64,000 bases of DNA from Pseudomonas sp. HMWF032 (GCF_003060885.1 NZ_QAIG01000013.1:46979-110978), one strand, 5' to 3'; counted from the stretch's first letter, positions 54,988-63,964 are shown. The notes: generated by a model from the letters alone, not told the origin. Program-made: numbers and translations.

Positions 54988-56394
54988 ATGCAGCAATGGC
55001 ATACCCTCAGCCTGTGGATGGACCAACTGGGCAAAACGCTCACCCCGCGCCCAGCCCTGTGCGAAGACCTGCAGGTCGACGTGGCGATCATTGGTGCCGG
55101 CTACACCGGCCTATGGACCGCCTACTACCTGAAACGCCAGGCGCCACAACTGCGCATCGTCATTCTCGAAAGCGAGATCGCCGGCTTCGGTGCATCCGGG
55201 CGCAACGGCGGCTGGCTGATGGGCAACCTGCTCGGCCAGGAACGCATGCTGGCCGGCCTGTCCAATGCCTCACGGCACAGCGCCCACGCATTGCTGCACG
55301 GCATCCCGGATGAAGTCGCCAGCGTCCTCGAGCGCGAACAGATTGCCTGCGACTACCGCAAAGGCGGCGTGCTGTACTGCGCCGCACGCTATCCCGAGCA
55401 GCGCAGCAGCCTGCAACAGCAGCTGGCTGATTTGCGCGCCCAGGGCCTGGATGAAACGGATTACCGCTGGCTGACGCCCTTTGACCTGGGTAAGCAACTG
55501 CAACTGGCCAAGGCCTACGGTGCACTCTACAGCCCTCACTGCGCCACCATCCAACCGGCCAAGCTGGTACGCGGCTTGGCCCGCTGCGTGTTGGCCATGG
55601 GCGTTGAACTGTACGAGCAAAGCCGCGTACTCGACTGGCAAAACGGCCTGCTGCGCACGGCCACCGGCAGCGTACGTGCTGACTGGATTGTCCCGGCGGT
55701 TGAAGGCTACGCAGCAGGCCTCCCACCGCTGGGCAAGCATCAGCTACCCGTGCAAAGCCTGCTGGTAGCTACCGAGCCACTGCCCAAGGAAGTGTGGGCT
55801 GACATCGGCCTGGAACGGGGCCAGGCCTTCAGTGAAAACAGCCGCCAGGTCACGTACGGCCAACGCAGCGCTGACAACCGACTGGTATTCGGCGCACGCG
55901 GCGGCTATCGCTTCGGCGGGCGTTTGCGCAGCGACTTCAACCTGCATGAACATGAGCGCGAATTGCGCCGCTACCTCTTCGCGGAACTGTTCCCCCAACT
56001 CAGGCACGTGCGCATCACCCATGCCTGGGGCGGCAACCTGGGCATGGCACGGCGTTTTCGACCGCACATGCTGGTCGACCGGCGCAGCGGCATTGCCCTG
56101 GCAGGCGGTTATGGCGGCGAAGGCGTCGGCGCCAGCAACCTCGGTGGGCGCACATTGGCTGACCTGATCCTCGGACAACACAGCGAGCTAACCCGCCAAC
56201 CCTGGGTACTGGGCGACCAGCCACTGAACCGACTCCCGCGCTGGGAGCCGGAACCCCTGCGCTGGCTCGGCTACAACGCCATCATCCAGAGTTTTGCCCT
56301 CGAAGACCGCGTACTGGCCAACCCAAACAGCGCCCCCTGGCGGCGTAAAATGGCCCGCACTGTGGCCGCCCGTCTGGAAAAATTAATGCGCTAA
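54988..56394 (+). CDS. FAD-dependent DAO-type oxidoreductase (OrdL/PuuB-like)
   Basis: 468 aa. FAD fold DVAIIGAGYTGLWTAYYLKRQ starts near residue 31; GFGASGRNGGWLMG and the C-terminal GGYGGEGVGASNLGGRTLAD are typical of the glycine-oxidase/gamma-glutamylputrescine-oxidase group. Substrate unknown, probably an amine or amino acid. No partner genes in sight. Confidence 0.88.
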   Translation: MQQWHTLSLWMDQLGKTLTPRPALCEDLQVDVAIIGAGYTGLWTAYYLKRQAPQLRIVILESEIAGFGASGRNGGWLMGNLLGQERMLAGLSNASRHSAHALLHGIPDEVASVLEREQIACDYRKGGVLYCAARYPEQRSSLQQQLADLRAQGLDETDYRWLTPFDLGKQLQLAKAYGALYSPHCATIQPAKLVRGLARCVLAMGVELYEQSRVLDWQNGLLRTATGSVRADWIVPAVEGYAAGLPPLGKHQLPVQSLLVATEPLPKEVWADIGLERGQAFSENSRQVTYGQRSADNRLVFGARGGYRFGGRLRSDFNLHEHERELRRYLFAELFPQLRHVRITHAWGGNLGMARRFRPHMLVDRRSGIALAGGYGGEGVGASNLGGRTLADLILGQHSELTRQPWVLGDQPLNRLPRWEPEPLRWLGYNAIIQSFALEDRVLANPNSAPWRRKMARTVAARLEKLMR

Positions 56395-56557
56395 GACCCA
56401 TCCAGCACCTGGGCCAGGCACTTGCTGCCCCCGTCAACGCGCCGCGATTGGCGTCGCAATCCACTGATCTGAATTTGCACAATGCAACCTTTCTGCGCAG
56501 CACAAACCATGCGGAGCATCTATCGTTTGCCTGACCAATGGTAAAAGGAGAATAACC

Positions 56558-56983
56558 ATGTACCTTGTGCGGCTGCTTTATGTAAGTAAGGTGGTAAACG
56601 GATTAGGCGCTCATGAAATTGACGCCCTGTTACAGGTCGCTCGCCAACACAATGCGAAGGTTGGCATCACCGGCATGCTGGCCTTTAACGGCGAATTCTT
56701 CCTGCAGGTATTGGAAGGCGGACGCACTGCCGTCAACCAACTCTATCAACACATCGCCCTGGACTCGCGGCATGAGCAACTCCTGCTGCTGCAGGTCAGC
56801 GAGATTGACGAACGCCAGTTCCCTGAATGGAGCATGGCGTATGTTCCCATCACCAAACTGACACGCGACCTGCTGCTGCGCTTTGGTGTCGATGATGACT
56901 TCCGGCCGTATCAAATGAACGGCTCCAATTGCCTCGGTCTGCTCATGGGGCTGCGTGAACGCTTTCAGATCGCCAAAACCTGA
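56558..56983 (+). CDS. Single-domain BLUF blue-light photoreceptor
   Basis: 141 aa. All BLUF flavin-site residues are in place: Tyr8 (VRLLYVS), Asn32 (HNAKVGITG), Gln50 (GEFFLQVLEG), Trp91 and Met93 (EWSMAY). No effector domain is attached, only ~40 extra C-terminal residues, so signalling must pass to a separate partner. AAAGGAG ribosome site; followed by a strong terminator, hence monocistronic. Confidence 0.93.
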   Translation: MYLVRLLYVSKVVNGLGAHEIDALLQVARQHNAKVGITGMLAFNGEFFLQVLEGGRTAVNQLYQHIALDSRHEQLLLLQVSEIDERQFPEWSMAYVPITKLTRDLLLRFGVDDDFRPYQMNGSNCLGLLMGLRERFQIAKT

Positions 56984-57049
56984 TAACCGATGCAAACGCT
57001 AAATGATGACCTGGCAGAACCGTCGCCGCCCCCGGCGAACAGTGCCAAC

Positions 57050-57087
57050 AAAAAGCCTCCGCAGGCTCATGCCTGCGGAGGCTTTTT
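57050..57087 (+). terminator. Strong intrinsic terminator after the BLUF gene
   Basis: A 17-bp perfect stem (57050-57066 and 57071-57087) AAAAAGCCTCCGCAGGC with TCAT loop and a T-run, able to work in both directions. Confidence 0.92.
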
Positions 57088-57187
57088 AGTCAGCTAGGAA
57101 AAGCAACAGGGGGACAGCTTTACTGATTGGCGCCCTCACCAACCGGGAAATTAAATCGCCTCCTTTCCCACGATCTGGGCGGCCAAT

Positions 57188-58120
57188 TCACGCCTGCTCC
57201 GGCCCGGTTCCGTGAGCCCACGGCACCGTGGCAAAGTAATCGCCCAGGTAATCGATCAGCGTTTGTACTCGCGCGGGACGCCGCCTTCCGGGCGGGGTGA
57301 CCAGATGCAAGGCAATAGGTTCGACCTCCCAGTCGTCAATGGCGGTTTCCAGCCGTCCTGATTGAATCTCCTGCCAGGCAAGAAACTCAGGCTGTAATGC
57401 CAGCCCAAGCCCAGCATGGAGTGCTGGCACCAAGGCTTCCGCGTTGTTCACTCGCAACGGCGCATGCATCGTTTGCGTGAATTCACCATGCTGCGGATGC
57501 TGGAACCGCCAGCTCTCACCCTTAGGGGAATAGGCATATTGAAGCGCCCGGTGCCCGGCGAGATCGCGAGGATGCCTAGGCCGGCCATGCTGCTCGAAAT
57601 AGGCGGGCGAACCGACCAGAAGAATGCGTACCGTGCACAAGCGCCGCGCCAGCAAGCTCGAATCAGAGAGTTTGGCAATCCGGATAGCCAGATCGAATCG
57701 CTGTTCGATCAGGTCGACCAACGCGTCACTGAAATCGATATCGAGCGCAATATCAGGATATTGCGCCATAAACCCCGGCAGCGCAGGCGCGACATACGAA
57801 AGCCCGAAAGACATCGGCGCTGTCACACGCACTTGCCCGTGCAGATTGACCGCCTGTTCCGTCAGTTCGGCTTCGACCGCCAACCCCTCCTCAAGAATCT
57901 TGTTGGCAAACTCCAAGGCGATCACACCGCTGTCGGTCAGCGTCATGCTGCGCGAGGTGCGGTGAAAAAGCATGCTCCTGACCCGCGCCTCCAGCCGGGT
58001 AATCGCTTTTGAGACCGTCCCCTGCGACAGCGACAACTCCGTTGCGGCCTGCACGAATGAACCGGTTTGGGCAACCTTGGCGAAGATCGCCCATGCCTCT
58101 AGATCAGGAAGTTTGTTCAA
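57188..58120 (-). CDS. LysR family transcriptional regulator
   Basis: 310 aa from TTG 58120 (MNKLPDLEAWAIFAKVAQTG), which has GGAG five bases upstream; the frame continues to 58156 but with no ribosome site. HTH GSFVQAATELSLSQGTVSKAITRLE, then a substrate domain starting VRVTAPMSFGLSYVAPALPGF typical of the CrgA/DsdC-like group. Divergent from the pirin gene (163 bp), the likely target. Confidence 0.9.
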   Translation of the reverse strand: MNKLPDLEAWAIFAKVAQTGSFVQAATELSLSQGTVSKAITRLEARVRSMLFHRTSRSMTLTDSGVIALEFANKILEEGLAVEAELTEQAVNLHGQVRVTAPMSFGLSYVAPALPGFMAQYPDIALDIDFSDALVDLIEQRFDLAIRIAKLSDSSLLARRLCTVRILLVGSPAYFEQHGRPRHPRDLAGHRALQYAYSPKGESWRFQHPQHGEFTQTMHAPLRVNNAEALVPALHAGLGLALQPEFLAWQEIQSGRLETAIDDWEVEPIALHLVTPPGRRRPARVQTLIDYLGDYFATVPWAHGTGPEQA

Positions 58121-58283
58121 GCGCACACTCCAGTCATCACCTTCCCGGCCCGCCAACGGATTGTCTGACTGGCCCAGTCATCTAAGCAAAAATGGAAATG
58201 GTGCTATTCCATTGTTGCTATTTTTAAGGAAAACATTAACGCTTATTATCCTTATTTAAACCATCTTAAAGCAGTACCCTACC

Positions 58284-58988
58284 ATGATCGAACGTCGCCC
58301 CTTATCAAGCCTCGGCCATGCCGACCATGGCTGGCTACAGGCCCGTCATCATTTCTCATTCGCGAGCTACGCGGATCCTGACAGGAACAACTGGGGCGCC
58401 TTGCGTGCCTGGAACGACGACACGATTCAACCGGGCAGCGGCTTTTCGCCGCATCCGCATGCCGACATGGAAATCATCACGTATGTGCGCGAGGGGGCCA
58501 TCACTCATCAGGACAACCTCGGCAATAAGGGCAAAACCCTTGCAGGTGATGTGCAGGTGATGAGCGCCGGAACCGGCATCAGGCACTCCGAATTCAACCT
58601 CGAACAGGGCATCACCCGCATCTTTCAGCTCTGGATCATTCCCGACCAGCCTGGCGGTCCGCCCTCGTGGGGAACCAAGCCCTTCCCAAAAGGCGACATT
58701 TGCGGGCGATTTGTCACCTTGGCGAGTGGCCTGGCAGATGACACAGAGGCATTGCCGATACGCGCCAACGCGCGGGTTTTGGGTGCAGCGCTGAGCCCCG
58801 GGGAAACCCTGGAATACCGCTTTGCAGATGCGAGTCGTCGGGGATACCTGGTCGCCGCACGCGGCAGCGTGACCGTCAATGGCATCGCGCTGCAGGCCCA
58901 GGATGGTGCGGCGATTTCCGGTGAGCAGTCGATCCGCGTGACCGCAGAGGAAGCCGCCGAAATCGTACTGGTCGACGTCGCAGCCTAA
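58284..58988 (+). CDS. Pirin family bicupin (YhaK-like)
   Basis: 234 aa. Metal ligands lie in FSPHPHADMEIITYV and GTGIRHSEFN of the N-terminal cupin. Related proteins act as quercetin 2,3-dioxygenases or redox sensors; substrate here unknown. Divergent from the LysR regulator. Confidence 0.92.
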   Translation: MIERRPLSSLGHADHGWLQARHHFSFASYADPDRNNWGALRAWNDDTIQPGSGFSPHPHADMEIITYVREGAITHQDNLGNKGKTLAGDVQVMSAGTGIRHSEFNLEQGITRIFQLWIIPDQPGGPPSWGTKPFPKGDICGRFVTLASGLADDTEALPIRANARVLGAALSPGETLEYRFADASRRGYLVAARGSVTVNGIALQAQDGAAISGEQSIRVTAEEAAEIVLVDVAA

Positions 58989-59385
58989 CGTTAAGGGACA
59001 GCTGCCACAAAGAAGTACTTGGCGATCTTACTGTCAGGATCATCATGCAGGTTCCAGATGAGCCAAGTTCGTTGAGCAAAAAATAACTTCATAAAGAAAA
59101 ACCGAAAAAGTGAAGTGCATTCATACGACTCGTGTCCTGAGCAATCAAACTGAACAAGCGAGCCGGTAATAAAACGGTTATCTGGGTGGGCGTATTATTT
59201 TTGCACTGCGAACTTAGTTCCTGACACAAATTGGGAACGCCCCTAGTCTCTTTCCGTTATCAATACACACCTCACCTGATTTATCTGCCTAACGCTGATT
59301 AAAAACCTGCGGGGATTCGTGCGGCATCCCCGACCACAGGCAAACAACACTCGCCGCACATACCAAAAAAACCAAGGAGAACCCT
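58989..59385. other. 397-bp intergenic region upstream of the YcaC-like gene
   Basis: AT-richer than its neighbours; no gene is supported on either strand. It presumably contains the promoter of the hydrolase-ABM-TMEM175 group, but I cannot identify it. Confidence 0.5.
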
Positions 59386-60000
59386 TTGAGCAAGCCTTAC
59401 GTCAAGCTCGACAAAAACAATGCCGCTGTCCTGCTGGTGGATCATCAGGTCGGCCTGCTGTCACTGGTTCGTGATATCGAGCCAGATCGCTTCAAAAACA
59501 ACGTTATGGCGCTTGCCGATGCTGCCAAGTTTTTCGGTCTGCCGACCATACTGACTACAAGTTTCGAACAAGGCCCCAACGGCCCCCTGATGCCCGAGCT
59601 CAAGGCGCTCTTCCCGGATGCGCCTTATATTGCTCGCCCGGGCCAAATCAACGCCTGGGATAACGAGGACTTCGTCAAGGCAGTCAAAGCCACCGGCAAA
59701 AAGCAACTCATCATCGCGGGCGTAGTTACTGAAGTGTGCGTAGCCTTCCCCGCACTGGACGCCATTGCAGAAGACTTCGAAGTGTTCGTGATTACCGACG
59801 CTTCTGGCACGTTCAATGAGCTGACACGCGACTCCGCCTGGAACCGCATGTCGACAGCAGGCGCGCAACTCATGACCTGGTTTGGCATGGCCTGCGAACT
59901 GCATCGTGACTGGCGCAATGATGTCGAAGGTCTGGGAACGCTCTGCGCAAACCATATTCCCGACTACAAAAACCTGATGACCAGCTACAACGCTAAGTAA
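59386..60000 (+). CDS. YcaC-like isochorismatase-superfamily hydrolase
   Basis: 204 aa from TTG 59386 with AAGGAGA seven bases upstream. Cysteine-hydrolase fold: Asp19 in LLVDHQVGL and Cys118 in IIAGVVTEVCVAFPALDA. The long C-terminal block TDASGTFNELTRDSAWNRMS, LMTWFGMACELHRDWRNDVEGL is specific for YcaC, an octameric enzyme with unsettled substrate. Confidence 0.93.
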   Translation: MSKPYVKLDKNNAAVLLVDHQVGLLSLVRDIEPDRFKNNVMALADAAKFFGLPTILTTSFEQGPNGPLMPELKALFPDAPYIARPGQINAWDNEDFVKAVKATGKKQLIIAGVVTEVCVAFPALDAIAEDFEVFVITDASGTFNELTRDSAWNRMSTAGAQLMTWFGMACELHRDWRNDVEGLGTLCANHIPDYKNLMTSYNAK

Positions 60001-60058
60001 ATCCCGGAGCGCATCTGCAAAAATGCGGGTGCGCTTTCTTGCCCGACATAGGCCTGCC

Positions 60059-60634
60059 ATGACCGCCACAAACCATGCAATTGACTCCAGCAGCCCAGAT
60101 ACAACCGTCACGGCCATCATCGTGCACCAACCCCGCCGCAATGGCTGGCCCGAATACGAACGGTGGCTGGAGGATGTAGGAGAGGCTTGTAGAGAGATTC
60201 CAGGCTATTTGTCCACCGACGTGATCCGCCCGGTTGGCAATCTCACTACCTTCACCGTGATCATTCGTTTTTCAGGCATAGAGGCCCTGCAACGCTGGAT
60301 GCAGTCTGACGTGCGACGCGAGTTTCTGCAGCGTATTGAACACCTACTTGAGAAAGGTGACCGTTACGTGGTGCAGACCGGACTGGATTTCTGGTTTACG
60401 CCGCCGACGGTCAAGCCGCCGGTTTCCTGGAAGCAGTTCCTGCTCACCCTGTCTGCCATTTTTCCACTAACGGTGATCGTACCGGCACTGCTTGCCCCCC
60501 TGCTGGGTGCTGGGCAAGGGCTGCCCGCGATGCTCTTTGGCAAACTGCTGGTAGCAACATGCATTGTGGGACTGATGGTGTATGTAATCATGCCTCGCTA
60601 TACGCGCATGGTCGCCAAATGGCTTTACCGTTGA
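60059..60634 (+). CDS. Membrane-anchored antibiotic-biosynthesis-monooxygenase (ABM) domain protein
   Basis: 191 aa from ATG 60059. N-terminal ABM ferredoxin-like domain (TVTAIIVHQPRRNGWPEYER ... FTVIIRFSGIEALQRWMQS), then two membrane helices at about 133-155 and 162-180. Such proteins often follow ycaC-type genes. 58 bp after the hydrolase, probably one operon. Confidence 0.85.
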   Translation: MTATNHAIDSSSPDTTVTAIIVHQPRRNGWPEYERWLEDVGEACREIPGYLSTDVIRPVGNLTTFTVIIRFSGIEALQRWMQSDVRREFLQRIEHLLEKGDRYVVQTGLDFWFTPPTVKPPVSWKQFLLTLSAIFPLTVIVPALLAPLLGAGQGLPAMLFGKLLVATCIVGLMVYVIMPRYTRMVAKWLYR

Positions 60635-60699
60635 ACCCAGTCTTCAGCCAACGACAGTAAACCACTCGCTCTTTTTTGAATTATTTCAAGGTAACCGTA

Positions 60700-61287
60700 G
60701 TGAATTCAGCACGATTACAAGCGTTCAGCGATGGAGTACTGGCAATCACCATTACCATTCTGGTATTCAACCTCAAACCCCCAGAGTTCACCAACTGGGA
60801 ATCTCTAGTCCCCCTGATTCCTGAATTCACTGCCCACATTTTGACGTTTATCTACGTGGGTATTTATTGGAACAACCATCATCACCTTTGGTTTTCCGCA
60901 ACCAAGGTGACCGGGAAGATTCTCTGGGCCAATTCACATTTACTTTTCTGGCTATCCATTCTTCCCATGGCCAGTGGCTGGGTGGGAAAGCACTTTATTA
61001 GCTCATACCCGCTGGCGTTTTATGGAGGGATTTTATTTTTGTCCAGTTTCGCCTGGTCTCTGCTGACACAGTTTGTCGCCAAAGAAGAAGCGGACAACCC
61101 GGAAGTACAGAGGCTGTGTGCCATGACGGGCAAGACCAAGTTGTCGATGCTGGCCTACCTGACCGGCATAGTTTGCGCGTTTTTTGCACCTGTGCTCAGT
61201 TTAATAATTTACTTTCTGGTGGCATGTGCCTGGCTGATGCCAGACAAGCATATTGAAAAAAGTTGCACACAAAGAACAAACCCATAA
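60700..61287 (+). CDS. TMEM175-family membrane protein (putative potassium channel)
   Basis: 195 aa from GTG 60700 (MNSARLQAFSDGVLAITITI), with AAGG upstream; TTG 60676 is an alternative. The RxxxFSDGVLAI motif on helix 1 and six membrane segments fit bacterial TMEM175, where four subunits form a K+ channel. IYWNNHHHLW in helix 3 is also typical. Confidence 0.85.
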   Translation: MNSARLQAFSDGVLAITITILVFNLKPPEFTNWESLVPLIPEFTAHILTFIYVGIYWNNHHHLWFSATKVTGKILWANSHLLFWLSILPMASGWVGKHFISSYPLAFYGGILFLSSFAWSLLTQFVAKEEADNPEVQRLCAMTGKTKLSMLAYLTGIVCAFFAPVLSLIIYFLVACAWLMPDKHIEKSCTQRTNP

Positions 61288-61374
61288 CAAACCGTTAACA
61301 GGTACCCGCCATCCACACAAAGGGATAACAGCGGATAGATCACGGTTTCAGTCGGCCTCAGCAGCTTACTTCGA

Positions 61375-61533
61375 TCGCACCAGCTCTATGGCCTGGTGGA
61401 AACCACCAAGGCCAACGGCCAGTAATCTTGCGCTTACCTGCGCCACACGCTCGAACGCCTGCAGCTGATCAACACCCTCGATGGCCACGCAGCGCTGCTG
61501 CCTCAGAGCGGCTCGCCAGCTCCGGCCGCCTGA
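61375..61533 (+). pseudogene. C-terminal remnant of an IS66-family transposase
   Basis: From 61384 the frame reads LYGLVETTKANGQ, a stop codon, then SCAYLRHTLERLQ to a natural stop at 61531. This matches the conserved end of IS66 TnpC transposases (LY.LVETAKANG....YLRH.LERLP). Only the last ~50 codons remain. The surrounding gap 61288-61669 has no other gene. Confidence 0.8.
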
Positions 61534-61669
61534 AAAAGGTCTTGTCATGGGGCGCGGCTAATGGGGCGCTTACGCCTGCCCCACGTCTAATAATTGTATT
61601 TTTGGGGGAGCAGACCTAGGGTTAGAGAGCGGTCAATCACCTTAGATCATTGGTTATCCGGAGGCTCTA

Positions 61670-62470
61670 ATGGCCAGCAAACGAACGGCTTCTGCTTCAT
61701 TGAGTATGTTTTTGGCGCTCAGTGGCTATTGCTTGCCAGCACTGAGCGAGGATGCCATCAGTGTTTGTACTGATAAAGCCTACTGGTACCCCTTCACTTT
61801 TGTACAAATCAATAAGGCTGAAGGACTCTATGTCGACATGCTCAACGAAGCCGGCAAAATTAGCGGTGACCGTTTTCGCATTAGACCTATGGATTGGGTT
61901 GCTTGCCTTGAACAGGCGCGTAAAGGCGAAGTACAGATGGTGCTGAGGGCTTCGTATGTGGAAGCACGCACCGAGTTTCTAAGCTATCCGGCAGATGCGA
62001 GCAGCACCAATGCGTCTGCATTTCGATTAACTCAAGCTGAATATGTTGTGGTTAACCGCAAGGATAACCCCTATGAGTTTGAAGGCAACATACTTGACTT
62101 ACCCAAACCGGTGATGGTGCCGCAAGGTTATTCGGTTGGCGCTGACCTTAAAGCGGGTGGCCTCAACGACGTGGACAGCACGTCAAAAGGGGACCTCGCA
62201 ACGTTGCTGCGCTTAGTGACTCAAGACAACGGTAGCGTGGTCACGCTTCGCAATATGGCAGAGCTGTTTGCTGAACATCCGTCCTTCAAAGATAAATTAA
62301 AGATACAAACGGTGCCTTTCAACTCAAAATCTTATTTTGCCGCTTTTTCTATCAGCAGCAACTTCCCCGCAGAAAGGCAGCAGGCAATCTGGGAGGCAAT
62401 AGCTCAAGTTCGCGAAAACAAAACCTTGATGAATCAGTTGTTATCTCAATACAAAGGAAATGATCTTTGA
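61670..62470 (+). CDS. Periplasmic amino-acid-type substrate-binding protein (SBP_bac_3-like)
   Basis: 266 aa. Signal peptide 1-26 (SMFLALSGYCLPALSEDA). ISVCTDKAYWYPFTFVQINK, GLYVDMLNEAG, GEVQMVLRASYVEARTEFL follow the solute-binding protein pattern. No permease or ATPase nearby, so it may serve as an orphan sensor or scavenger. GGAGG ribosome site. Lower GC than the core genes, consistent with its mobile-DNA surroundings. Confidence 0.82.
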   Translation: MASKRTASASLSMFLALSGYCLPALSEDAISVCTDKAYWYPFTFVQINKAEGLYVDMLNEAGKISGDRFRIRPMDWVACLEQARKGEVQMVLRASYVEARTEFLSYPADASSTNASAFRLTQAEYVVVNRKDNPYEFEGNILDLPKPVMVPQGYSVGADLKAGGLNDVDSTSKGDLATLLRLVTQDNGSVVTLRNMAELFAEHPSFKDKLKIQTVPFNSKSYFAAFSISSNFPAERQQAIWEAIAQVRENKTLMNQLLSQYKGNDL

Positions 62471-62493
62471 TTTCGCGCGACATCAGTTTTTAA

Positions 62494-62574
62494 AGCTAAT
62501 GGGGTCGGAGTGAATTATCTAGCAGTTGACCATTCCTAATTGATCAAAAATAAATCACTCCGACCCCATTAGCT
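62494..62574. repeat. Perfect 20-bp inverted repeat (AGCTAATGGGGTCGGAGTGA type)
   Basis: 62494-62513 and 62555-62574 are exact inverse copies enclosing 41 AT-rich bases. GGGGTCGGAGTGA palindromes of this kind commonly flank RAYT transposase genes; a RAYT fragment starts right here. Confidence 0.75.
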
Positions 62575-62710
62575 CCAGCAAAAGATGAACATGATTGGTC
62601 ATCAGGCAGTAGGCGTAGACCTTTACCCCAAATACATCTTTAAGCTCGCGAAGATCCGTGAGATAGCGCTGATAATCTTCGGCAGCAGCAAACACCACCT
62701 GGCGGTCATG
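62575..62710 (-). pseudogene. Internal fragment of a RAYT (REP-associated tyrosine, Y1) transposase
   Basis: The minus strand reads RQVVFAAAEDYQRYLTDLRE, LKDVFGVKVYAYCLMTNHVHLLLE. The HVH of NHVHLL is the metal-binding HUH motif of Y1 transposases. The N-terminal end runs into the GGGAAAA tandem tract, the C-terminal end into the inverted repeat at 62574; the catalytic Tyr is missing. Confidence 0.85.
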
Positions 62711-62786
62711 GGAAAAGGGGACGGGAAAAGGGAAAAGGGAAAAGGGAAAAGGGGACAGGGGACAGGGGACAGGGAAAAGGGGACAG
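62709..62786. repeat. Tandem GGGAAAA / GGGGACA tract
   Basis: About eleven 5-8 base units: several GGGAAAA-type units, then three GGGGACA, then GGGAAAA and GGGGACAG. It looks like slippage expansion of the AAAAGGGGACAG end of the inverted repeat at 62775-62837. G-runs of 3-4 recur often enough to allow G-quadruplex structure. Confidence 0.8.
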
Positions 62787-62837
62787 ATTTATTTATTAAC
62801 CCGCCCCTCAGCTAGAAAAATAAATCTGTCCCCTTTT
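62775..62837. repeat. Perfect 20-bp inverted repeat (AAAAGGGGACAGATTTATTT type)
   Basis: 62775-62794 and 62818-62837 are exact inverse copies around a 23-base loop. GGGGACAGATTTATTT is another RAYT-associated palindrome. It lies 18 bases downstream of the stop of the putative immunity gene and could act as its terminator. Confidence 0.75.
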
Positions 62838-62855
62838 TTCTATATGTAGAACTTA

Positions 62856-63419
62856 TCATCCAGGAATTACACATATAGCTGTAATAAGCTGGTTCGGTTC
62901 CTCCTTCAGAGGCACCCCCCACCCCGTAACTTCAAGGACACCATAATCGCGACCGGTATAAAACCACTCTTCGGCCTCATCAAACTCTAAGCCAGTAAAT
63001 GGCAAAATGTCCGACACAAGACTTCCCAAACCTATGCTTCCTGACAAAAGCCCTTTATAGACAAACCTATGCGCAGGCTCGTCTGGAAAGCTAAAGTCAT
63101 AAACTTTAACCGCACACACCCTCCCACCACTAATAAGCACAGATAATGCAGGAACTCCCTTTTTGAATTCGCTGACAATCTCATCATCAAAAAGCGAAAA
63201 AGAATAACCGCCGCTTCCGCATTCCTCCAGACCATACCAACTTAAACGAAGGTCTGGCGCCCCTTCAAACCTATACCGCAAAGAATTCTTATCCACCAAA
63301 TATCTGGAAAGCACAGCCTCTAGATCAGCAGCACTAGCATGCAATGGTATACCTGCAAGTGATACACCAGGAATAATTTGAGCATCCCAAGTTACAGAAA
63401 AACTTTCTAGCGGCATCAT
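62856..63419 (-). CDS. Putative immunity protein of a polymorphic toxin
   Basis: 187 aa, not recognised as a known family. Soluble, acidic, mixed alpha/beta (LHASAADLEAVLSRYLVDKN, LRYRFEGAPDLRLSWYGLEE, SFPDEPAHRFVYKGLLSGSI, LEFDEAEEWFYTGRDYGVLE). ATG overlaps the stop of the upstream toxin-like frame by 4 bases, its GC is clearly lower than the core genome, and acidic single-domain proteins directly after a toxin tip are the usual arrangement for immunity genes. Role is inferred from context. Confidence 0.6.
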   Translation of the reverse strand: MMPLESFSVTWDAQIIPGVSLAGIPLHASAADLEAVLSRYLVDKNSLRYRFEGAPDLRLSWYGLEECGSGGYSFSLFDDEIVSEFKKGVPALSVLISGGRVCAVKVYDFSFPDEPAHRFVYKGLLSGSIGLGSLVSDILPFTGLEFDEAEEWFYTGRDYGVLEVTGWGVPLKEEPNQLITAICVIPG

Positions 63420-63961
63420 TCAGAAACCCATGTATTGGTGGCAGGATTGAACTTCACCTTCTGCCCTTGCGGATTCAAATATGTCGTATTTGCGTCATAA
63501 ATTGGCTTAGAAGGCCCCTGGAATTTCGGCCTATAAGTCGAAGGATCAATAACCTTAGCCTTACTACCATCAACATATGTAATTTTATAGTACTCACCCA
63601 CATGCACTGATTTGATCGGCGCATTAACAGTAGATGGACTATATTGAACCGTCTTAATCCCAGTTGTACCACCTTCAACTTTGTACACCTGCGCGTTACC
63701 AGATGTTCCAGGTCTTGGTGGCACATATGTGAGCTTGGCACCATCCATCTTGAACGACTGTTGAATATCATCGATGGATTTCCCCCAAACATTCGCCGGG
63801 GCTTCCACCATATTTCGAGGGATTCCGGCTTGCGCTGCGAGGTCTTCCCGCAGCCCTACCCGTGTAGTTGCAGAGGTAGCTGGGACTTCAGCCGCGGCAG
63901 TTCCTTTTGGACCAACAGTATCACCCGACGCGACTTTCCCTGTCGATGCGGCTGCAACCAA
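63416..63961 (-). pseudogene. C-terminal module of a polymorphic (CDI/Rhs-type) toxin, apparently detached from its carrier
   Basis: 181 codons. The first ~35 residues are a low-complexity Ala/Thr/Gly linker; from REDLAAQAGIPRNMVEAPAN follows a compact domain with VPPRPGTSGNAQVYKVEGG, IKTVQYSPSTVNAPIKSVHV and GEYYKITYVDGSKAKVIDPS, resembling toxin tips such as Ntox21-like RNases (tentative). The frame is closed by a TGA at 63977-63979 and the only start near it is a TTG at 63961 without a ribosome site, so no secretion or carrier part is attached in this frame. Either a displaced orphan toxin cassette or a frameshifted toxin gene whose body lies beyond the window. Confidence 0.6.
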
Positions 63962-63964
63962 GAC

